Source of the DNA: Pseudomonadota bacterium
Lineage (GTDB): Bacteria > Desulfobacterota > Desulfobulbia > Desulfobulbales > Desulfurivibrionaceae
Direction of reading: 5' to 3'
DNA: 32,336 nucleotides
NCBI GenBank assembly: GCA_018830485.1
Contig: JAHJRQ010000014.1
Span: 1-32,336 of the forward strand
This document shows positions 10,445 to 18,324 of this stretch, one piece after another. Each line of letters starts with the position of its first letter. Within the stretch, counting starts at the first letter, position 1. The notes below the pieces were generated by a model. It was not told the DNA's origin and ran no database searches. It was given only the letters and a program-made list of their open reading frames with translations. The translations under genes and the position numbers were made by a program.

Positions 10445-12442
10445 ATGGAGACCAAACCGGAACCCGCCGCGAGCTCCTTTCAACAAAAGGTAACCCGCTA
10501 CCTCCAATACAATGAGGAACGGAAAGCCAAGGCGATGCTTTTCAACCCGCACCAGGGCAATCTCCTGCTCAAGGTTCTTCCTTATTTGCTCCACAGCAAC
10601 TATCCTGACCTCCCCGGGTTTATCGATGACGCGAACTGCCCCTACGGCATCCACCTCTTCAACCCGGCGGAAGAATTTCCCCACGAACTTTTTCGCCGCT
10701 ATTTCCCCAATTCTTCCGCCATGCGCACGGATAGGCCTTCCCCCTTTACCGATAAACCCTGCATCCATTCCCTGAAAACCATCGGCAGCATCGGCACCAT
10801 CGCCCAATCGGCGATTTCCGACTGCGATTACTGGGTCAGCATCCGCAAGGGAGATCTCGGGGAACAAGGGTTGCGGCTTTTGCAGGAGAAGTGCAAGGCC
10901 ATCGAAGAATGGGCCGAGAAACGGGGCTCGGAAGTCCACTTCTTTCTCATGGACATAGACCAGACCCGGGAAAACAACTTCGAAGCCGAGACAGACGAGG
11001 AATCCGCAGGCTCCTCCATCAAGCTCCTGCTCAAGGATGAGCTTTTCCGGACCCATATTCTGGTGGCCGGAAAAATGCTCCTCTGGTGGTTCATTCCGCC
11101 GGGCCTTACCGAAGGCGAATACCGGACCTTTGTCCAGAATCTCGTCTCACGCAACAAGATCCGCGCCAACGATTTCGTCGATCTCGGCTATCTCTCCGAC
11201 ATCCCCAAGGCGGAAATCTTCGGAGCCTGCCTCTGGCAGATGAACAAGGCGCTGGACAGCCCGTTCAAGTCGGTGATCAAATTTGCCTATCTCGAACTGC
11301 TCCTGCGCGGGGAAACCACAACCCTTCCCCTCTTCTCGGATCGGGTAAAATGCCTGGTGACCTATCCGGAAAAACTGGCCGGAACCGAACAGGGCGCCAT
11401 GGATCTGGCCGAGATTGACCCGTACATCCTGCTGGCCCGAGACATCATCGCCTTTTACACCCAGGAGAAAGCCGAACAGAAGCGCGCTTCCCTGATCCAG
11501 GAATGCATGTTTCTCAAAACCCTTGAGGGATTTGAATCACAAAAAAACACCAAGTTCGGCCAGACCAGCCACCTGAAGGCAACCATGGACATGATGCAGG
11601 CCTGGCACCTTCTCCCGGAAAATTTCAGCCATTTCCTGCGATTCCGCAACTGGAAGTACAAGGAACTCATCGCCTTTGGCGCCAAGGTCCACGATTACCT
11701 CATCGAAACCTACAAAAGGCTGCGCTGGATCTTTAAAAGTTTCGGGGCGGACACCGGCCTGACCATTACCGAGCGGGACATCTCCATCCTTGGCCGCAAG
11801 CTTTTCACCTTTTATGAGCAAAAGCCCGACAAGATCGACTATATCCGCAGTGTTTCCCGCGATCTCATGGCGCAGGAGCATATCACCATCCATATCACCA
11901 AATACGAGGGGGTTTTTTACTACTATGCCTTTCAGGGGCAGCTCGACCACGAAACGGTGAAAAGCAATGTGGATTCGGTGATCAAGCGGGAAGACAATCT
12001 GGTCCGGCTCATTGTCTGGCTCCTGGTCAACGGCATTCTTGCCGCCAAAACCCAGCTCCATCTGACAAAGAATTTCCTGCCCATCGACCTGGTGGATATC
12101 CAGAAGCTCACCGAACTGCTGATAAAGACCTTTCCCATTATCCATTTTTCCCGCATCTCCCCGGCAAACCTGCTCAAGCGGGAAAAGGTGCTCCGGGCGC
12201 TGGCCATCGTCAATTTCGAAAAGGAACCGGTAAAGGGATCGAAAACGCTGAAATCGACCATGGTTACGGAAAACAGCTACGGCGAATATTTCATCCAGGA
12301 GTACACCACGCCAATCCAGCTCAAGAACGCCATGCGCATCCTGCTCACCCAGCATTATGTAAGCCGCTGGAACAACAACCTGGAGGTTTTCATCCCGGCC
12401 CAGGATGAACAGAGCTATCTCAAAACCCTCATCGAACGCTGA
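10445..12442 (+). CDS. cyaA: Class I adenylate cyclase
   Basis: The protein resembles the enterobacterial class I (CyaA) adenylate cyclase, which makes cyclic AMP from ATP. In the 665 residues the nucleotidyltransferase signature is intact: Gly114-Ser115 followed by Asp126 and Asp128, the pair expected to bind metal ions. Other blocks that line up with E. coli CyaA include LLQEKCKAIEEWAE, a VHFFLMD segment, and GACLWQMNKALDSPFKSV. The N-terminal half is well conserved; the C-terminal half is shorter and diverged (E. coli CyaA has about 848 residues), so glucose-type regulation through that region cannot be assumed. ATG 10445 has AAGGA at 10428-10432; an in-frame TTG at 10415 would add ten residues but has no good binding site. 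The 3' end may overlap or closely adjoin the next small gene. Confidence 0.88.
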   Translation: METKPEPAASSFQQKVTRYLQYNEERKAKAMLFNPHQGNLLLKVLPYLLHSNYPDLPGFIDDANCPYGIHLFNPAEEFPHELFRRYFPNSSAMRTDRPSPFTDKPCIHSLKTIGSIGTIAQSAISDCDYWVSIRKGDLGEQGLRLLQEKCKAIEEWAEKRGSEVHFFLMDIDQTRENNFEAETDEESAGSSIKLLLKDELFRTHILVAGKMLLWWFIPPGLTEGEYRTFVQNLVSRNKIRANDFVDLGYLSDIPKAEIFGACLWQMNKALDSPFKSVIKFAYLELLLRGETTTLPLFSDRVKCLVTYPEKLAGTEQGAMDLAEIDPYILLARDIIAFYTQEKAEQKRASLIQECMFLKTLEGFESQKNTKFGQTSHLKATMDMMQAWHLLPENFSHFLRFRNWKYKELIAFGAKVHDYLIETYKRLRWIFKSFGADTGLTITERDISILGRKLFTFYEQKPDKIDYIRSVSRDLMAQEHITIHITKYEGVFYYYAFQGQLDHETVKSNVDSVIKREDNLVRLIVWLLVNGILAAKTQLHLTKNFLPIDLVDIQKLTELLIKTFPIIHFSRISPANLLKREKVLRALAIVNFEKEPVKGSKTLKSTMVTENSYGEYFIQEYTTPIQLKNAMRILLTQHYVSRWNNNLEVFIPAQDEQSYLKTLIER

Positions 12443-12467
12443 CCGCCACGAACAGCCGGCCAAAACC

Positions 12468-12749
12468 GTGAAGATAGAATTCTACCGCACCATCCTCTGC
12501 CCGCGCTGCCTCTATGTAAGCCGCATCCTGAAAAAGATCGTTGCCGACGCACCGCGCCTCGAGCTTGAAACCATCGAGGTCGCCACCAACCTCACCCGGG
12601 CCCGCCAGGCCGGCATCACAACCGTGCCCGCGATCAGAATCGGCAGCCGGACCCTCACCGGCCTCATCCTCACCCCGCAAAAAATCCGGAGTTTTATCGA
12701 ACAACATCTATCGGATGATGCTTCCGGACACACCCGCTCCGGTTATTGA
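12468..12749 (+). CDS. Small thioredoxin-fold (glutaredoxin-like) protein
   Basis: This 93-residue protein starts on a beta strand and carries a CPRC redox motif about ten residues from its start. A TVPAIRI segment further on contains the cis-proline typical of thioredoxin-fold proteins. That supports a thiol-disulfide or thiol-binding function; the substrate is unknown. GTG 12468 is chosen because the fold begins there. An ATG at 12405 would add 21 poorly structured residues and overlap cyaA by 38 bases. Neither start has a strong ribosome binding site, so translational coupling to cyaA is likely. Its stop (12747-12749) overlaps the end of the convergent permease gene, and no terminator separates them. 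Confidence 0.7.
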   Translation: MKIEFYRTILCPRCLYVSRILKKIVADAPRLELETIEVATNLTRARQAGITTVPAIRIGSRTLTGLILTPQKIRSFIEQHLSDDASGHTRSGY

Positions 12750-13501
12750 ATCAAACGCCGCCTCAAGAGATACCCGGCCAGCCACACTGCACAGCCGGTG
12801 GCCAGAAGAGAGCCGACGATTTTCATGAGGATCGGCTCGCCGAAGCGTCCGTAGCAGAGGATGCGGGACAGGCTGACGATGGGGGTGAGAGGCAGGATTT
12901 CCAGAATCCCCCGCACCGGCGGGGCCATGGTCTGCACAGGGAAGAAGATCCCGGAGAAGAGGAAGAGCGGAGTGATGACCAGCGAGGTGAAGTAGTTGAA
13001 GAAATCGTAATTCTTCGCCAGCGCCGTCATGATCAGGCCGCAGGCGGAGAAGAACATGCCGGAGAGAAACAGCACCGGCAGCAGGGCAACGACCCACGGA
13101 GAAGGAATCACGCCGAAAAGGGGCAGGGCCGCAAGCATGATGACCCCGGCCAGCATCCCCTTGCTCGCCCCCCAGACAATCTCCCCCAGGACCAGATCCG
13201 CAACCCCGAGGGGGGTCATCAGAATAGCCTCGTAGGTCTTCTGCACGGTGAGCCGGGTATAGGAACCATAGGTTGTTTCAAGGGCGGCGCTGTACATCAC
13301 TGCTGAGGCCGCCAGCCCAGGCGCGATGAACTGCAAATAGGTCAAGCCCTCCACCGCCGCCATGTCCCGGCCGAGGCCGTAGCCCATGGCCAGGAGGAAG
13401 AGCAGGGGCTGCCCCAGATTGCCGATCAGGGTGGCCAGGATGTGCTTTTTCCAGACCCGCCCGTTGCGCAGCCAGATTGTCCAAAAGGAAAATCCGTTCA
13501 T
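12743..13501 (-). CDS. ABC-2 type exporter permease, NodJ-like
   Basis: The 252-residue protein has about six hydrophobic helices and the ABC-2 permease layout. The N-terminal block WKKHILATLIGNLGQPLLFL with MGYGLG after it is like NodJ-family exporters. It should form the membrane channel for the ATPase encoded immediately upstream. ATG 13501 overlaps the TGA of that gene in an ATGA arrangement, which fixes the start and indicates translational coupling; an earlier in-frame start at 13570 is inside the ATPase gene and less likely. The substrate is unknown; NodJ in rhizobia exports lipo-chitin oligosaccharides, but relatives in non-symbionts handle other amphiphilic or drug-like compounds. 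Confidence 0.85.
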   Translation of the reverse strand: MNGFSFWTIWLRNGRVWKKHILATLIGNLGQPLLFLLAMGYGLGRDMAAVEGLTYLQFIAPGLAASAVMYSAALETTYGSYTRLTVQKTYEAILMTPLGVADLVLGEIVWGASKGMLAGVIMLAALPLFGVIPSPWVVALLPVLFLSGMFFSACGLIMTALAKNYDFFNYFTSLVITPLFLFSGIFFPVQTMAPPVRGILEILPLTPIVSLSRILCYGRFGEPILMKIVGSLLATGCAVWLAGYLLRRRLIQ

Positions 13502-14463
13502 GACTCTCTCAACGACCTGCCGGTGAGCTGAATAAATAGGTCCTCCAGGTTGGCCGGACGCCGCACCCAACTGCCTGCTTCACCCAGCACCTTCACCAGG
13601 CGGGAACAATCCTCCCGGGCATAGACATAGAGCTTGTCCCCCACCCTTTCCTGCGTGGCATTGCACTCCTTAAAAGATGCTGCCAGCGCGTCGAGCTCGG
13701 CAGCCGTGCCATCCACCTCAAACACCTCCAACCCGACCATATCCGTGATGAGCTGTTGCGGTTCGCCCTGGACCACCACCTGGCCATGGTCCAGAATCAG
13801 CACCTGCTGGCTCAACCGGGAAACCTCCTCGAGATAATGGCTGGTCAGGAGCATGGTGGTACCCTGGGCCTGGAGGATGGCAAGGCGCTCCCAGATCAGA
13901 TGCCGGGCCTGGGGGTCGAGTCCGATGGTGGGCTCGTCGAGGATTAGAAGATGGGGCTCGTTGATCAGGGCGCGGGCCAGAAGCAGCCGCCGCCGCTGGC
14001 CCCCGGAGAGATGCTCGATGATCTCGTCGCGCCGGTTGTGCAGGGCAAAAAAATGCAGCAACTCTTCAACCCGCGCCCGGACAAGACGGCGCGGGATCCG
14101 GAAATACCCGGCATAGGTACGCAGGTTCTCTTCCACGCTCAAGTCCGGATCAAGGCTGTCCGCCTGGGGCACCACCCCGATGCGGGCCTTGATTTGCCGG
14201 TGGAAGCGCGGCGCCTCCAGATCAAAAATCCGGATCTCGCCCGCGCTTTTTTCCACCAGACCGAGGAGCATATTGATGCAGGTGGTTTTACCTGCTCCGT
14301 TGGGGCCAAGAAAGCCAACACACTGGCCCCGCTGGATGGCAAAGGAGATATTGTCCACAGCGAGCCGCCCGCCGAACCGTTTGGTGAGGCCGGTGACGGA
14401 AACAACGGTCTGACTGGCAGGAAAAACAGGAGCCGAATCTTGCTGGGAGGTTGCCTGGATCAT
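13498..14463 (-). CDS. ABC exporter ATP-binding protein, NodI-like
   Basis: This 321-residue ATPase energises the NodJ-like permease. Its nucleotide-binding domain shows Walker A GPNGAGKT (53-60), Q-loop Gln100, signature LSGGQ (152-156), Walker B LLILDEP (172-178) and H-loop His209. The C-terminal ~80 residues form the accessory domain usual for drug- or lipid-type ABC-2 exporters. ATG 14463 is preferred to an in-frame ATG at 14535, which would add 24 residues and run into the divergent chrB promoter. The ribosome binding site is weak. It is divergent from the chrB-type cluster; whether they share control is unknown. Confidence 0.87.
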   Translation of the reverse strand: MIQATSQQDSAPVFPASQTVVSVTGLTKRFGGRLAVDNISFAIQRGQCVGFLGPNGAGKTTCINMLLGLVEKSAGEIRIFDLEAPRFHRQIKARIGVVPQADSLDPDLSVEENLRTYAGYFRIPRRLVRARVEELLHFFALHNRRDEIIEHLSGGQRRRLLLARALINEPHLLILDEPTIGLDPQARHLIWERLAILQAQGTTMLLTSHYLEEVSRLSQQVLILDHGQVVVQGEPQQLITDMVGLEVFEVDGTAAELDALAASFKECNATQERVGDKLYVYAREDCSRLVKVLGEAGSWVRRPANLEDLFIQLTGRSLRES

Positions 14464-14516
14464 GGCGCCACTATACCCGATGCTCGGCCCTTCCCTCAAA
14501 AAAAATTGCCCGGCGC

Positions 14517-14562
14517 TTGACAACATAAAACACATGCTATACTATCATAATAACAGTTGACA
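14517..14562 (+). promoter_or_regulatory. chrB-type cluster promoter with repeated TTGACA boxes
   Basis: TTGACA (14517-14522) is followed after 15 bases by an extended -10 box, TG at 14535-14536 and TATACT at 14538-14543. A second TTGACA lies at 14557-14562, and both are followed by related A/T-rich bases (TTGACA-AC-ATAA and TTGACATAA), 40 bp apart. One copy covers the -35 region and the other the early transcript, so they could be operator half sites. AAGGAG then precedes the chrB-type ATG. Confidence 0.5.
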
Positions 14563-14580
14563 TAACACAAGGAGTACATC

Positions 14581-15543
14581 ATGGACTGGCTGCTACTCAT
14601 CCACCAGATACCCGCGAAACCCGCCTATTTTCGGGCCAAGATATGGCGCCGGCTGCAACAGCTTGGCGCGGTGGCGATCAAGCAGTCGGTGTACGCCATG
14701 CCCCGGCAGGAACAGGCCCTTGAGGATTTGACCTGGATCGTCAAGGAGATTACCGACGGTGGCGGCGAGGCAACAATGATCGAAGCCCGTTTTCTCGAAG
14801 GGTTGAGCGATCAGCAGGTTATCGGCCTGTTCCACGCCGCCAGAGGCGGAGATTACGCAAGGATTCTCGCCGAGGCCCAGGCCTTGCAGAAGGATTGGCG
14901 TTGCAAGGCAGAGGAATCCGCAACCGACTGCCTTCTCGAATTCAAAAGCCGACTGGAAAAACTACGGAAGCAGTTCACCGAGGTGGTGCGGATCGATTTT
15001 TTCAAGGCCTCGGAGCAGCTCCAGGCCGAGACAGCGCTTCGCGGTCTCGAAACCACCCTCATCGAGTCCCGGACACCGGAACAGACCGCTTCTGGCAAAG
15101 GCGGCGGGGTTGCCGGTCTGACCGGCAAAACCTGGGTGACCAGAAAAAATCTCTATGTGGACCGAATCGCCTGCGCCTGGCTGGTCCGGCGCTACGCCGA
15201 CCCGGAGGCCCGCTTTAAATTCGTGGACAGCGGCCGATACTCCCCTGGCCCGAATGAAATCCGCTTTGACATGGCCGAGGCGGAATACACCCACGTCATG
15301 GACAAATGCTCCTTTGAGGTGATGGTGGAGCGATTTGGCCTCACCGACCAGGCCCTGACCCAGGTGACCAGGATCATCCACGACATCGACCTCAAGGAGT
15401 CGGCTTTCGCTCTCCCGGAAACCCCGGGAATCCAAGCGCTTCTCGACGGCATCACCGCCACCACCGAGGACGACCTGGAACGCATCGACCGGGCCAGCAC
15501 CGTACTGGACTCCCTGCTGGCTTTTTTTACAAACAAAAAATAA
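14581..15543 (+). CDS. chrB: ChrB-domain protein (chromate-resistance type regulator)
   Basis: The 320 residues have the two parts of ChrB proteins: an N-terminal ChrB_N-like domain (about 2-170) beginning WLLLIHQIPAKPAYFRAKIW, and a ChrB_C domain (about 186-310) beginning VTRKNLYVDRIACAWLVRRY and continuing with HVMDKCSFEVM. In well-studied chromate operons ChrB senses chromate and controls the exporter ChrA. No chrA is visible here; instead an MFS exporter closes the cluster. Function in chromate response is therefore a family-level guess. ATG 14581 has AAGGAG eleven bases before it and opens a tightly spaced five-gene run with gaps of 2-41 bp. Confidence 0.82.
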   Translation: MDWLLLIHQIPAKPAYFRAKIWRRLQQLGAVAIKQSVYAMPRQEQALEDLTWIVKEITDGGGEATMIEARFLEGLSDQQVIGLFHAARGGDYARILAEAQALQKDWRCKAEESATDCLLEFKSRLEKLRKQFTEVVRIDFFKASEQLQAETALRGLETTLIESRTPEQTASGKGGGVAGLTGKTWVTRKNLYVDRIACAWLVRRYADPEARFKFVDSGRYSPGPNEIRFDMAEAEYTHVMDKCSFEVMVERFGLTDQALTQVTRIIHDIDLKESAFALPETPGIQALLDGITATTEDDLERIDRASTVLDSLLAFFTNKK

Positions 15544-15562
15544 CAGCCGAGGAGGAAACACC

Positions 15563-15856
15563 ATGCCCCCAACCGAAAACCATTTTGAAACCAGCCTGAA
15601 AAGAACCGGCAAGGACTACGCTGACCTGCACCGCTGGATCGACGACGCGGACAACAAGAACGAGCGCCACGACTTTACCCGCATCTGGGATTTCGGGCCA
15701 CAGATCGCCGCGCAGTTCGGCGAAGAAGGGGTGCGGGAGTACATCGAGCACCTGCGCGAGGACATGGAGAAGAAGTTCAAGAAGATCAGGCACCAATACA
15801 AGGACGTCATGGCCGAGGCCCAGAGCTACTTCGGCATCGCGGCAAAGGAGGAATAA
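15563..15856 (+). CDS. Conserved-looking 97-residue protein of unknown function
   Basis: I do not firmly recognise this protein. It is hydrophilic and helical, without signal peptide or cysteines. An N-terminal DYADLHRWIDDAD segment (residues about 18-30) with a following RHDF is faintly like DUF6915 proteins, but I would not rely on it. The C-terminal third is charged and likely helical (REDMEKKFKKIRHQYKD). GAGGAGG lies just before ATG 15563, the gap to the chrB-type gene is 19 bp and the next gene's ribosome binding site overlaps its end, so it is clearly translated as part of the cluster. Confidence 0.75.
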   Translation: MPPTENHFETSLKRTGKDYADLHRWIDDADNKNERHDFTRIWDFGPQIAAQFGEEGVREYIEHLREDMEKKFKKIRHQYKDVMAEAQSYFGIAAKEE

Positions 15857-15858
15857 GC

Positions 15859-16725
15859 ATGGACTACCGCATCGCGCAAAAGGATATCGAGACTCTCCGC
15901 ACCGCAGGGATGACCGAAGCCGACCTGAACCACTCCCTGAAGGTTGCAAACAAGGCATTGGAGATCGCCCGACGCACCGGGGCCACGCTGGATCTGGAAC
16001 TGGTTGGCCGGGGCGCGCTGTTCCACGATCTGGGCAAGACCGTGACCCACGAGATCAGCCACGGCAGGATCGGCGCGGAGCTGGGCGCCAAGCTGGGGTT
16101 GCCCCAGGCGGTCACCGTGATCATGGAAAAACACATCCGGGGCGGCTTGACCGAGCCGGAGGCAGTGGAGTTAGGGCTGCCGGTCAAGGACTACACCCTG
16201 AACCGATTGGAGGAACGGATCATCATCTACGCCGACCGGCTGGTGGACATCATCCACGACGGCATTGTGGAAATCAAGGAAGAGGCCGAAGCGGAGGCCC
16301 GCTTTGTCGAGATTCTCAACGAATATCCCAAATACGGCAAGAACGAGATCACCCTGCGCCGTTACCTGGGATACCACGAAGAAATCCAAGGACTGATCAA
16401 CGGGCGGATCATCGATGCGCCACGACTCAAAGGGATGCTGGCCAAGGACGCAATCACCCTGCTGGATGTTCGCCGCAAGGCAGACCGCGAGACTGCACCG
16501 GATATGATCCCAGGCGCGGTTTGGCGCGACCCTGAGCAGGTGCAGCAGTGGGCCGGAGAGATAGCGAAAGATACCCAGACCGTTATCTACTGCGCCCGGG
16601 GCGGTTCGGTGAGCCAGTCGGTAACGAACACGCTTCGGGAAAAAGGCCTTGCTGTTGCCTATCTCGATGGCGGTCTCAAGGCCTGGACCAAGCACGGAGA
16701 AACCCTTAATTCCAGTGTCAGGTAA
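15859..16725 (+). CDS. HD-domain phosphohydrolase fused to a rhodanese domain
   Basis: This 288-residue protein joins two domains. The HD domain (about 20-180) has the metal-binding set His25, His56-Asp57 (in FHDLGK), His92 and Asp126, as in small HD hydrolases acting on nucleotides or related phosphoesters. The rhodanese domain (about 190-280) has the active-site loop Cys245-ARGGS, the cysteine that carries persulfide sulfur. Both active sites look intact. The fusion suggests coupling of hydrolysis to sulfur transfer, or that one domain senses for the other; this is inference. AAAGGAGG ends seven bases before ATG 15859 and overlaps the previous stop codon, showing tight coupling. Confidence 0.85.
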   Translation: MDYRIAQKDIETLRTAGMTEADLNHSLKVANKALEIARRTGATLDLELVGRGALFHDLGKTVTHEISHGRIGAELGAKLGLPQAVTVIMEKHIRGGLTEPEAVELGLPVKDYTLNRLEERIIIYADRLVDIIHDGIVEIKEEAEAEARFVEILNEYPKYGKNEITLRRYLGYHEEIQGLINGRIIDAPRLKGMLAKDAITLLDVRRKADRETAPDMIPGAVWRDPEQVQQWAGEIAKDTQTVIYCARGGSVSQSVTNTLREKGLAVAYLDGGLKAWTKHGETLNSSVR

Positions 16726-16766
16726 GGCGCACAGGCAAACATACAACCCAACTCTGGAGAGAAACC

Positions 16767-17003
16767 ATGACCGACAAGAAATGCACCACAACGGAAGAGA
16801 TCGAAAACACCCTGGCCTGCTCCGCTTTCGCGGAAGAAGGCGTACCATGCCCACTCTGTAGCACTAAAGAGGCAGGCGTTGCGGCCAAAAATGCCGCCCC
16901 AAGCGGGAAAGAATCCATTTTGGACTCGGTGGAGGATGATTTTGCCTGCACCGCTTTTAGTGACCAGAACGAGAAATGCCCCACCCACAAGGACAGAAAA
17001 TAG
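16767..17003 (+). CDS. Cysteine-rich 78-residue protein with internal duplication
   Basis: The protein is made of two related units. TLACSAFAEEGVPCP (15-29) and DFACTAFSDQNEKCP (58-72) share the pattern AC[S/T]AF followed by CP, each with nine residues between the cysteines, and are 43 residues apart. Cysteines are at 6, 18, 28, 31, 61 and 71. There is no signal peptide, so it should be cytoplasmic; the paired cysteines suggest metal or sulfur binding, possibly as a partner for the rhodanese encoded before it. I know no named family for it. GGAGAG (16756-16761) precedes ATG 16767 at good spacing. The longer overlapping frame that leads into the MFS gene is not the real reading frame here. Confidence 0.75.
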   Translation: MTDKKCTTTEEIENTLACSAFAEEGVPCPLCSTKEAGVAAKNAAPSGKESILDSVEDDFACTAFSDQNEKCPTHKDRK

Positions 17004-17007
17004 GCAA

Positions 17008-18186
17008 ATGACCGTTTCCCCATTCAAATTGCTCTGCGGGGTGGGGCTGCTGGCCATCTTCAGCAGCACCATCTCCAAGAGCCCGGCGCTTCCCCTGTTT
17101 GTCAGCCACCTCGGCGGTGGGCCTGCCGCAATCGGCCTGATTGCCTCGATCTCCGCCTGCACAGGCATCCTGTTCAGCTTTCCGGCAGGCATCCTCTCGG
17201 ACAGGATCGGCCGCAAACACATGCTCCTTTTTTCTGCCCTTGTATTCGCCACCGCCCCTTTTCTCTATCTGACGGTCCGGGAAGTATGGCAGCTGGCCTT
17301 GGTCCGCTTCTACCATGGACTGGCCACTGCCATCTTCGTGCCAGTGGCCATGGCCATGGTCTCGGATCTTTTCCAAAAAGGGAGGGGTGAAAAGATGGGC
17401 TGGTTTTCCACCGCCACCCTTTTGGGCCGTTTTTTGGCTCCGGCCATGGGTGGTGCGATTCTCGGCTTTTACACGACTCAGCAAACAACCGGCTTCCACA
17501 TCCTCTACTTTATTTGCGGGGCCGCCGGGCTTGCCGTTTTCTGTAGCGTATTTTTTCTTCCCGACCTCAACACAGAACGCCAGAAAAGTCCTGTCCCTCA
17601 CCCTCATTGGCGCGAGAGCATCAAAGAAATTTTGAGAAACCGGGCCATCATGCTGACCTGCGGCGTGGAAGCGGCCATCCTCTTCGCTTACGGCACATTT
17701 GAAACCTTTCTCCCGGCCCACGCTCTCTCGGCGGGACTCAACCCGTATCAGGTCGGCCTGTGCCTTTCCTCCCAGATCCTCACCATCGCCTTGGCAAAAC
17801 CTGTCCTGGGTCGCTTCTCCGATCGCCACGGCAGACCAGGGCAAATCTTATTCGGTGCGGTTGCCGCAGGCATCTGCATCGCTTTTTTCGCACTGGCCGG
17901 TTCCTTTGTACCCCTGCTCGCCTTGAGCATCCTCTTGGGGTTGACCATCTCGGTGGTCACCTCGGCCAGCGCCGCCCATATCGCGGATTTGAGCAAAAAC
18001 GGCGCACAGGGTTCCGCCATGGGTATTCTTGGCTCCATCATGGATATGGGACACAGCCTTGGCCCCCTGATAGGTGGCCTTCTTGCCGCCTCTCTTGGCC
18101 TGCCCGCCTCTTTTCTTGGCGCCTGCATAATTTTGGCAGCGGCGAGCCTGTTGTTTGTTCTCTCCCAAAACACACCAGCAGCCTGA
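17008..18186 (+). CDS. Major facilitator superfamily (MFS) exporter
   Basis: The 392-residue protein has about 12 hydrophobic helices. The loop after helix 2 carries the MFS motif A in the form GILSDRIGRKHM, and a related GRFSDRHGRPGQ lies at the equivalent position in the second half. It is most like proton-driven drug or small-molecule exporters. In this cluster it takes the place of an efflux pump, as ChrA does in chromate operons; the substrate cannot be read from sequence. ATG 17008 lies four bases after the stop of the cysteine-rich gene. An upstream in-frame ATG at 16879 would overlap that gene out of frame and encode an implausible basic leader, so it is rejected. Confidence 0.87.
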   Translation: MTVSPFKLLCGVGLLAIFSSTISKSPALPLFVSHLGGGPAAIGLIASISACTGILFSFPAGILSDRIGRKHMLLFSALVFATAPFLYLTVREVWQLALVRFYHGLATAIFVPVAMAMVSDLFQKGRGEKMGWFSTATLLGRFLAPAMGGAILGFYTTQQTTGFHILYFICGAAGLAVFCSVFFLPDLNTERQKSPVPHPHWRESIKEILRNRAIMLTCGVEAAILFAYGTFETFLPAHALSAGLNPYQVGLCLSSQILTIALAKPVLGRFSDRHGRPGQILFGAVAAGICIAFFALAGSFVPLLALSILLGLTISVVTSASAAHIADLSKNGAQGSAMGILGSIMDMGHSLGPLIGGLLAASLGLPASFLGACIILAAASLLFVLSQNTPAA

Positions 18187-18235
18187 ACATCCATCCCTCT
18201 CTCCCGCAGAAACACCGGAAACTTTCAAGGAAATC

Positions 18236-18264
18236 TTGAGGGAACCACAAATCGTTGTTACTGT
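18236..18264 (+). promoter_or_regulatory. Possible cysE promoter
   Basis: TTGAGG (18236-18241) and TACTGT (18259-18264) are 17 bases apart in the 138-bp gap before cysE. The match is only moderate, so cysE could also be read through from the MFS gene; no terminator was seen in the gap. Confidence 0.3.
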
Positions 18265-18324
18265 CTTACTCCATGTTCCGCTGTTGAATTTTTTTGCTAT
18301 TGGCAACGATCCGGAGGACACGCC

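Noticed and set aside
16879-17007. N-terminal extension of the MFS gene
   Set aside because: It would overlap the cysteine-rich gene out of frame and gives an Arg/Pro-rich leader; ATG 17008 starts at the real N-terminus.
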